NCBI GenBank assembly: GCA_001788925.1
Contig: MFXS01000022.1
Span: 5,654 to 41,131 of the forward strand
Source: Candidatus Peribacteria bacterium RIFCSPHIGHO2_01_FULL_55_13
Lineage (GTDB): Bacteria > Patescibacteriota > Gracilibacteria > Peribacterales > Peribacteraceae
Reading direction: 5' to 3'
Length of the DNA: 35,478 nucleotides
Under the pieces are notes generated by a model. That model was not told the DNA's origin and searched no databases. It was given only the letters and a program-made list of their open reading frames with translations. Shown here piece after piece: positions 9,882 to 17,337 of the stretch. Position 1 is the stretch's first letter, and the number at the start of each line of letters is the position of its first letter. Made by a program: the position numbers and the translations under genes.

Positions 9882-12143
9882 ATGACCCAGCTCCCCGCCG
9901 CCATCGAACAATATCTGTTGGAGTGCGGATTTACCTCAACAGAGATCCTCATTCTCAAGCACCTGCTTGCGGGGGGCTCCATGACGCTCCGGGAACTGGC
10001 CGCCAAAACAGGAAAGAGCACGGGGGTGCTCGATAGCGCGAGCAAGAAGCTTCTGAAGAAGGGGATTCTCGGAAAGGAACTCGTCAATGACTCTCCCAAA
10101 CTCACACTTTCCTCGCTCGAGGCCGTGGTGGCATGGGTGCATGAAGACAGCGAGCGGACACGCAATTTTATGGAGCGGCGGGAAAAGGACCTGCAATCCT
10201 TCGTGGATTCTCTTTCCCCCAACATGAGCCGGGCCGATATTGAGCACTTCGAAAAAATGGATGGCCTGGAACAGGCCTATGAAAAATTGCTGGAGGGATG
10301 TAACGGCGTCATGCTCCACTTCCTCCCCGTTCGCCATACCGAGGTGGAGGACCCGCTCCGGGATTTCCTCGTCCAGTTCTTCCGCGTTCGCCGGCGTCAG
10401 GGAATCATCACACGCGTCATCGCACACGACACCCCCCTCGGCCGCCGCTATCAGTCCAGAGATCCCTTCGAGTACCGCCAGACGCTTCTCGTTCCCGAAT
10501 CCGTCTACGCCTTTAATACGGAAAAAGTCATCGCGGGGGATTGGGTCGGCACCATCAATCATGCAGATGCTAAAGCCCTGATCATCCGCAGTCCCGAAAT
10601 GGCGCATACCGAACGCGCGATGTTCGAGGCCATCTGGAAACAGGAGATGGCGAAGCAGAAGGAGAAGGGGGCGTCTGTACCGGCGGCAGTACCAAAAGAA
10701 GAAGAGATGAAGACGAGGGTGGTGTCAGCGGCGAGGGAGTTTTTCTTGAGTAAGCGTAGTCTTGCGGCTTTTGGAATGTTTCTGGTCATTGCTCTAGGGT
10801 CGACATTTGCTATGTATAAGTATAATGAGAATTTGAATCTTAAACGCGTACAAGAAAAATTGCTCTCGATAGCTGCAACCGGTGCCCTGCAGTTCTCGCC
10901 CAAGGATATAGAGGTAATCAGAGATTCAGATGATGCTCAAAAACCTCAGTATGGAAAAATAATTCTTCAAATGAATCAAATACGGAATCAAAATGAAGGA
11001 GTCCAGTACATGTATATTTTGAGACCGACAGCCGAGCAAGATGTGTGGGAATTTGTCGCTGATGCTGATTCGTTAGATCTGAATGCTAAAAAAGATTTGA
11101 ATAAGGACGGAGTTGTTGACGAAGCAGATCACCTTTCTCCGCCGGGAGAAAAATACGAGGCCAAAGATTTTCCTGCGCAATACCGTCGTTCATTACTTGA
11201 ACCGGTCATTATTAGCGCATCTCAGGATCAATGGGGTTATCTTATTGCGGCTTGGGCTCCGATACGAAATGAACAAGGTGAAACAATAGCAATTCTGGGA
11301 GTCGACAAGTTTGCGAGTGATGTAACGAAGCTGGCAGCCGACACTTTTAAGCCCTTTGCATTTTTCTTAGGAATTTTTCTTTGTTTGATAATTGCTAGAT
11401 TTGCAGCACATAACAGATCCTTGATAAAAGAATTCTTTAGGCTTACACAAACAAAGGCGGCCATTGTTACTATAATTTTTATTTTAATTATAAGCGCCGC
11501 AGCCACGTCTTGTATGTATTGGTACACGCTGAGTTTGCTAAGGGAGCAATTAGGTCAGCGTTTAAGATCAATTGCATCAGCTACTGCCGCACAAATTAAT
11601 GCACAAGATCTTGAACCTTTACGGTTTGCTCGAGACATGAAGCGAGATGAATACCAGCGCGTGTTCCGTATCTTGAATAAAATGCGTGAAGAAAATCCAG
11701 ATATACTTTGGGCATATGTCATGAGACCTATTGAAGGCAATATCTGGGAATTTGTTGTTGATGCTGATTCTAATTTTGATTTGCCTCCATCCCAAGATTT
11801 GAATCTTGACGGTTTAATCACGGAAGACGAGGAAAATGTTGCACCAGGCGTTCGATACAATGTTGATGTGGCACCAGAGATAGTCAGCGCGCTTTCTGAA
11901 GCTGTTGCGACCGACGATTTTTATTCTGATCAATGGGGGACTTATATTTCTGGTTATGCACCAATTTTGAATGAAAAAAATGAGCCTGTAGCTATTGTAG
12001 GCTTTGATATGTCTGTAGATACTGTTCTATCTGTCACAAACAAAAAATTTATTGCGATAGGGGGGATATTACTTCTTGCTTTTGCAATACTTTTGCTTTT
12101 TCTCTTTTCTCGACAGAAGCTGGTATTAATATCCAAATTTTGA
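9882..12143 (+). CDS. Membrane-tethered TrmB-type transcriptional regulator fused to two tandem TM/extracytoplasmic EF-hand sensor modules
   Basis: N-terminal winged-helix (LRELAAKTGKSTGVLDSASKKLLKKGIL) and TrmB-like middle domain; then two modules TM-[..YMYILRPTAEQDVWEFVADADSLDLNAKKDLNKDGVVDEAD..]-TM and TM-[..WAYVMRPIEGNIWEFVVDADSNFDLPPSQDLNLDGLITEDE..]-TM. Confidence 0.85.
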   Translation: MTQLPAAIEQYLLECGFTSTEILILKHLLAGGSMTLRELAAKTGKSTGVLDSASKKLLKKGILGKELVNDSPKLTLSSLEAVVAWVHEDSERTRNFMERREKDLQSFVDSLSPNMSRADIEHFEKMDGLEQAYEKLLEGCNGVMLHFLPVRHTEVEDPLRDFLVQFFRVRRRQGIITRVIAHDTPLGRRYQSRDPFEYRQTLLVPESVYAFNTEKVIAGDWVGTINHADAKALIIRSPEMAHTERAMFEAIWKQEMAKQKEKGASVPAAVPKEEEMKTRVVSAAREFFLSKRSLAAFGMFLVIALGSTFAMYKYNENLNLKRVQEKLLSIAATGALQFSPKDIEVIRDSDDAQKPQYGKIILQMNQIRNQNEGVQYMYILRPTAEQDVWEFVADADSLDLNAKKDLNKDGVVDEADHLSPPGEKYEAKDFPAQYRRSLLEPVIISASQDQWGYLIAAWAPIRNEQGETIAILGVDKFASDVTKLAADTFKPFAFFLGIFLCLIIARFAAHNRSLIKEFFRLTQTKAAIVTIIFILIISAAATSCMYWYTLSLLREQLGQRLRSIASATAAQINAQDLEPLRFARDMKRDEYQRVFRILNKMREENPDILWAYVMRPIEGNIWEFVVDADSNFDLPPSQDLNLDGLITEDEENVAPGVRYNVDVAPEIVSALSEAVATDDFYSDQWGTYISGYAPILNEKNEPVAIVGFDMSVDTVLSVTNKKFIAIGGILLLAFAILLLFLFSRQKLVLISKF

Positions 12144-12186
12144 GGGGGAGGGAGTGGTAGCAATAAATCCATATTTCCTCTATAAT

Positions 12187-13626
12187 ATGTGGATGCATGT
12201 TAAAAATTACTTCAAGCGAATATCAGGCCACGGAAGAGTTCTTGTGGCCCTAATGTTATGTGCAGCATTGGCAGCTGCTATTACTTATATTTTGTTCGTT
12301 CAAACACAACAAATTTTAAAACAAAGACTCCAAGAAAGAATTGTTGCAATTGTTTCCACAATTGCAAATGAGATTGATGCTGCTGATGTCGACAGAACCA
12401 CGCAAGAATCAGATTCGAATTCAGTTAGCTTAAAAAAATTGGTACATCAACTTGAGAATCTCAGAGCTGCCAATGAAAATATTCAATATGCATACATAAT
12501 GAGGAGGACATCTGAACCCAATACTTTTGAGTTTGTTGCAGATGCCGACTCTTTAGACTCTTTTGAAGAATTAGATGCGAACCAAGATGGGGAGGTTTCA
12601 GATGATGAAGTGGCTCCATTGCCAGGAGATCCTTTTGATGTTTCTGACTATCCAGCATTAAGAGATGAGGCATTTTACTATCCTGTAGCTGCTGATGAAT
12701 TGGAAAAAGATCAATGGTCAGTTCAGCTTTCTGCTTATGCTCCAATTTTGGATAGCAGGAATGACGCCATAGCAATTATAGGCATCGACGTTGTTCTTGA
12801 TGATTTTAATGAGAGGACCCAAGCAATGCTACGGCCTTTTCTACTCCTTATTCTTTTCTTGATCTTTTTGCTTTCCCTTTTAACCACAACGCTTGTTCGA
12901 ATTTATAATGAACGAGTTGAAGCAGTTAAAGAGTTGGACCGTCAAAAAGATGAATTACTTGGAATAGTTAGCCATCAATTGGCTACACCTATTTCTGCTC
13001 TTAAATGGGACTTTGAAATGCTTCTTGATGGGGACATTGGCGAGGTAAATAAAGAACAGAAGGATTTCTTCCAAAAACTCCAAGGAGTTACGGCACACCT
13101 TTCCGACCTTGTTTCCATGATCTTGGATGTGTCACGTATTCAACTTGGTCGCATAAAGGTGGACCGCACGGAATTGGATCTAAATGTTTTCTTTGGGGAA
13201 GTATTGAATATCATGCAATCAAAAGCTAAAGAGCATAAGGTGAAGCTTACACAAGCTGTGCAAGAAAAAATGAGCACAGGCAATCTCGATAAGCGTTTGA
13301 TGTTAATGATTACAGAAAACCTCTTGAGCAACGCTATCAAGTACACTCCAGAAGGAGGTAAGGTGAAGCTCGAGGTAAAAGTGGAAAGTGGCGCTCTGAA
13401 GTTCTCTGTCAGTGATACCGGTTGTGGTATTCCAAAACAGGATCAGGACAAAATTTTCGGAAAGCTCTTCCGTGCCAGCAACGTACGCAACGTGGATGGT
13501 AATGGATTTGGTTTGTATGTTGTAAAAGGAGCTGTTGAGGCACAAGGTGGAACTATTTCATTTAGGAGCCAAGAAAATAAAGGAACCACCTTTAGTGTTG
13601 AGTTGCCCTTGCCCCAAAAGAGTTAA
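12187..13626 (+). CDS. Sensor histidine kinase with N-terminal EF-hand-bearing extracytoplasmic sensor module
   Basis: TM-sensor-TM (YAYIMRRTSEPNTFEFVADADSL...DANQDGEVSDDE), H box IVSHQLATPISALKWD, N box ENLLSNAIKYTP, G1 DTGCGIP, G2 GNGFGLYVVK. ORF track start is GTG 12154; ATGs at 12187 and 12193 look better. Confidence 0.92.
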   Translation: MWMHVKNYFKRISGHGRVLVALMLCAALAAAITYILFVQTQQILKQRLQERIVAIVSTIANEIDAADVDRTTQESDSNSVSLKKLVHQLENLRAANENIQYAYIMRRTSEPNTFEFVADADSLDSFEELDANQDGEVSDDEVAPLPGDPFDVSDYPALRDEAFYYPVAADELEKDQWSVQLSAYAPILDSRNDAIAIIGIDVVLDDFNERTQAMLRPFLLLILFLIFLLSLLTTTLVRIYNERVEAVKELDRQKDELLGIVSHQLATPISALKWDFEMLLDGDIGEVNKEQKDFFQKLQGVTAHLSDLVSMILDVSRIQLGRIKVDRTELDLNVFFGEVLNIMQSKAKEHKVKLTQAVQEKMSTGNLDKRLMLMITENLLSNAIKYTPEGGKVKLEVKVESGALKFSVSDTGCGIPKQDQDKIFGKLFRASNVRNVDGNGFGLYVVKGAVEAQGGTISFRSQENKGTTFSVELPLPQKS

Positions 13627-13631
13627 CAAAT

Positions 13632-14522
13632 TTACGACACTAAATAGACACCAATAATCATAACAATAAGTGCCATATATTTTTTCCATATATTCATAAA
13701 GATTTTTGTGTCGTATTTAATCTTAAAGATTGAAAAAACAATCAGTGCAATTAAAAATGTGAAGCCTGGCATTGTTGTTTCGACAGCGGCTACTAAGGAT
13801 GGTGATCCTTCTTTAATTGATTTTTGGGCAAAAGCCAAAGCAATTAAGTTGGTTATTTCTATTAAAACAAATAACTTAATGGAAGAACTTAAGAGCCCTC
13901 CTCTTGTACCCAAAGTAGATCTCACCCTTTTAAAGACAAGCGGAAATACCCCGATCATAATTATGCCACTTGTCATCAGTGTGAAACCGACAATAAAGGA
14001 ACATTGATCGTAGACTGAGTCTTGGATTAAATATGAAATTGCTTGCAATACAGAGGCGCCAATCATGCATAAAAAAGCTGAAACTCTTGTTTCAAGATTA
14101 TGATCTGAAAGTAACATTAAGTTTGAAGCAAAAATAAGAATAACAATTCCAATATATTGATTGGGGGTGAAGATTCTTCCAAAAATAAAATAACTAAGAA
14201 TAGGAAGAATAGCTGGAATAATGTTCCAATAGGCTGCAACAATTCCTGCATTAGTATTTGCCAATGCATTGAAATAGAGCAGCTGACTCACCTGTATTAA
14301 GGCACCAGCACTAATAGCCAATAATAAAATAGAATATGTAGGCCATTGCCAGCCCACAAAGGGCAAAATAAAGGGCAGTGGTATTAATACGACGAGAGAG
14401 GCGAGCGCACTTGTAATTACGCCAATCCAAGGTTTTTCAAAGATTTCATCAATACAATACTCATCAAGCAGGTGCACTACGGCAAAGAACACAGCTGCCG
14501 TTAGAGCATACAAAACCCACAT
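13632..14522 (-). CDS. EamA/DMT-superfamily transporter
   Basis: About 10 hydrophobic helices; NALANTNAGIVAAYWNIIPAILPILSYFIFGRIFTPNQYIGIVILIFASNLML typical of EamA repeats. Confidence 0.82.
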   Translation of the reverse strand: MWVLYALTAAVFFAVVHLLDEYCIDEIFEKPWIGVITSALASLVVLIPLPFILPFVGWQWPTYSILLLAISAGALIQVSQLLYFNALANTNAGIVAAYWNIIPAILPILSYFIFGRIFTPNQYIGIVILIFASNLMLLSDHNLETRVSAFLCMIGASVLQAISYLIQDSVYDQCSFIVGFTLMTSGIIMIGVFPLVFKRVRSTLGTRGGLLSSSIKLFVLIEITNLIALAFAQKSIKEGSPSLVAAVETTMPGFTFLIALIVFSIFKIKYDTKIFMNIWKKYMALIVMIIGVYLVS

Positions 14523-14597
14523 AATAAAAATATAACATTTTTATGAAAAAAAACAAATATTAAAAAATGATTCAAAATGCCAATGCAAACCATTATT

Positions 14598-15644
14598 TCA
14601 AAAACTGTGTTGAGTTCCGCAATGCACCGACCCATACCCCCAGATCAACTCACTACAATCGATGCCAATCACTTTCCTGTCTGGGAAGCAGTTACCCAAT
14701 ACTCTCAAAGCTTCAGCATCCGAATCCTGTTTATAGGTAGGCACCAGCACCACCCCATTTGCGATGTAGAAGTTCGCGTAGCTTGCGGCCATTCGACGCC
14801 CCTCGACGGTGAACTCCTTCGGCATGGGAAGAGTGAGGACGGAAAGAGGCGTACCCTCTTCATCTTTCATCATCTTTAGGCGTTCGAGGTTCTCCTGCAG
14901 CGGCGCATAGTTTGCGTCTTTCTTGTTCTCTTCCACCACCGTTACCACGGTATTTTTCCCCACGAAGCGCGTGATGTCATCCACATGCCCCGTAGTGTCA
15001 TCCCCCTCAATACCAGCAGAGAGCCAGAGGATATTTGTAACGCCCAGGAAATCGCGGAGCTTCTGCTCAATCTGCTCTTTATTCATGTTCGGGTTGCGGT
15101 CGGGGCTGAGGAGGCAGCTTTCCGTGGTAATCAGCGTGCCGGTACCATTCACGTCAATAGAACCGCCTTCGAGCACAATACCGGCATCAAACCGGGGGTA
15201 TTTTTGCAGCGGCATCTTGTCCGGCACTTCATTTCCCGGGAGCAGATCATCGTACTTGTTACCGTACGCGTTGTAGATCCACTTGGAATATGCCACTTCA
15301 CGGTTTTTCCCCTCTCCTTTCACGAGAAAAATCGGACCATAGTCGCGGATCCAGACGTCGCCGGATTCGATGTGGTGGATCTCCAGATTCCCGGTTCCCG
15401 CTTTTCCGATCTTCTTAACCGCACGGGCTTCCACATCCTTGCTGGGTACGAGAAGATGGACCTTCTCATGGGGCGTCAGCGCCGCGATCATCTGTGTGAA
15501 TGCTTCTTCCGCTCCCTCCAGGTGTCCTGCCCATGTTTCTAGATTGTAGGGCCAGGAGATCCATGTTCCCTCATGCGGCTCCCATTCGGCAGGCATGCGG
15601 TAGCCGAGGGCGGCGGGAGAGGAGGGGGTGAAGGGGGATTTCAT
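14598..15644 (-). CDS. aguA: Agmatine deiminase
   Basis: PAEWEPHEGTWISWP, VWIRDYGPIFLV, EGGSIDVNGTGTLITTESCLL, GDDTTGHVDDITRFV, and catalytic-Cys C-terminus GYGSVHCGTQ. Confidence 0.95.
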   Translation of the reverse strand: MKSPFTPSSPAALGYRMPAEWEPHEGTWISWPYNLETWAGHLEGAEEAFTQMIAALTPHEKVHLLVPSKDVEARAVKKIGKAGTGNLEIHHIESGDVWIRDYGPIFLVKGEGKNREVAYSKWIYNAYGNKYDDLLPGNEVPDKMPLQKYPRFDAGIVLEGGSIDVNGTGTLITTESCLLSPDRNPNMNKEQIEQKLRDFLGVTNILWLSAGIEGDDTTGHVDDITRFVGKNTVVTVVEENKKDANYAPLQENLERLKMMKDEEGTPLSVLTLPMPKEFTVEGRRMAASYANFYIANGVVLVPTYKQDSDAEALRVLGNCFPDRKVIGIDCSELIWGYGSVHCGTQHSF

Positions 15645-15709
15645 GGGGTGAGAAGGCGGACAAGATGATGCCTATGTACGATGCTGGATGCCAGTGTTAT
15701 GCAAAACTT

Positions 15710-16447
15710 CTATTGCGACTCTGTTTTGTTTTTTGCCGACCGTCTTCCTTTCCCAGGAGTTGCAGCTCTGGATTTTGTTACTTTCTTTTTAGGCAATGTG
15801 AGGGAGTTTTTGAATGTTTCGAATCGTTCCCTTCCTTTTTCAAAGATGCTTTCGGGTGCCTGGTAAAAAAGCACGACCAATGTGTTGCCGTTTGGAATCC
15901 GAATGTCCGTTTCCAACCAATGCACGCTTGCCCAAATATAAGAATACGTATGGGCTCGTGCCTGCTTCCCGGCTACCACAATGGTTTCCTCTGACACTAA
16001 TTTGTAGTCATGCAGGAAGCCTTTGTTCAAGAATTCAAAATCTGTTCTCGGTTGCGCCGAGAGTTCAGAATGAATCTTGTCCGCATCCTCCAGTGTAGCC
16101 GCATGGTCCAGAGCCTTCAGCCCAAACCCAAGCATTTCCATGCCTTCTTTGTGACCCACATAATAGGCCGCTAAATCCGATCCGAAATATTTATCAAGAT
16201 CAGAGGGTACAAAGAGATATTGCTCCCAGTCTTCAGGAACAAGAACGGACATTCCGTTTCCGCGAGGATGCATGCGCAATTCATATTTCTGCTTGAATCC
16301 TTCTTGCATACTTTTCAAGCGTGCCTCCATGCCACTCTTTTCTTGTTCAGCCCCCTTGGTTTGTATGGCACGAACAGAAGGACGGGCCTCGGCACTGAGA
16401 GGCAGAGCCATGCAAAGTATAAGAATAACTGCTGACAGGATGCGCAT
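15710..16447 (-). CDS. Hypothetical secreted protein
   Basis: Good signal peptide MRILSAVILILCMALPLSAEA; remainder unrecognised. Confidence 0.65.
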   Translation of the reverse strand: MRILSAVILILCMALPLSAEARPSVRAIQTKGAEQEKSGMEARLKSMQEGFKQKYELRMHPRGNGMSVLVPEDWEQYLFVPSDLDKYFGSDLAAYYVGHKEGMEMLGFGLKALDHAATLEDADKIHSELSAQPRTDFEFLNKGFLHDYKLVSEETIVVAGKQARAHTYSYIWASVHWLETDIRIPNGNTLVVLFYQAPESIFEKGRERFETFKNSLTLPKKKVTKSRAATPGKGRRSAKNKTESQ

Positions 16448-16539
16448 GTACTAGGGGGAAAAGTGCTTTCATTACAAAGGATGATATGAGAATTTGAAAT
16501 CCACCTCTGAGTGCATAGAAAGCCAGCTATCTGATTTTT

Positions 16540-16582
16540 GGCTCTATGGAGCCAAAATTATGGTTCCATGGGTGCGTGGAAC
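16540..16582 (-). repeat. Two-hairpin 43-nt dispersed element, copy 2
   Basis: Reverse strand: GTTCCACGCACCCATGGAAC-CATAATTT-TGGCTCCATAGAGCC. Confidence 0.75.
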
Positions 16583-16639
16583 AGACAGCTTATTGCATAT
16601 TTTTTGCTTCTTCGAGGCTCACCGGAGCCACACACCCCG

Positions 16640-17317
16640 TTATTCCAGATCCTCGATGCTCTCTATGGGCTGAATGCAGCTTTGGCAGATACTCGGGTTT
16701 TTCCGCAGAGCGGATGCTTCCACGGTACACGCGCTTTTTACAAGCGGAGATTCGATTCCGCTGCAGTGAGACGGATCGGCGTTTTTAAAAGCCAGATCAC
16801 GCAAACATTGGTCGTGTATATCCGGCGTGTTGATGGATTCGCATGAATGAAAGTTTATTATAAAACGTGCTTGTGCGGCTATGCAGCATTCATGATCATT
16901 ACCTTCTATGCATTGCTGCAGTGTCGCCTTTCCACCATTTGCCCATGTCACAGATCTGTCACGTCCAAGAGCGCAAGGACGATGATACGTACTTATCGCC
17001 CCCCCCACACAGTCCAATCCATAGCTGCTCGGCATTAGGAGTTCACACACGAGAGGATCCTTTTTGAGTTTGGCATATTCATAAATGCAGCTTGCTCTCT
17101 GCTGAGCTGGTTGCGGGCCCATAGGATCAAAGACAATGAGGTCCCAACATTCACTCGCTTCTCGATCATGTTCCACCAGATAGGCGGCAAGCTCATCATA
17201 ATCCCAGTTCACATATGGGCGGTGCCATCCCAATGTTTTGTCATACCATGCGACGCCGGCTATCCCTACCAGGATGGCGATTGTGAGGCCAATGAGGAGA
17301 ATTGCATTGTGACGCAT
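16640..17317 (-). CDS. Membrane-anchored cysteine-repeat extracellular protein
   Basis: N-terminal TM (LIGLTIAILVGIAGVAWY) then C-x3-5-A-x3-[KR]-[DN]-P-x2-C units: RASCIYEYAKLKKDPLVCELL, DQCLRDLAFKNADPSHCSGI, SACTVEASALRKNPSICQSC. Confidence 0.7.
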   Translation of the reverse strand: MRHNAILLIGLTIAILVGIAGVAWYDKTLGWHRPYVNWDYDELAAYLVEHDREASECWDLIVFDPMGPQPAQQRASCIYEYAKLKKDPLVCELLMPSSYGLDCVGGAISTYHRPCALGRDRSVTWANGGKATLQQCIEGNDHECCIAAQARFIINFHSCESINTPDIHDQCLRDLAFKNADPSHCSGIESPLVKSACTVEASALRKNPSICQSCIQPIESIEDLE

Positions 17318-17337
17318 ACGAATGGATCAGGAGGATG

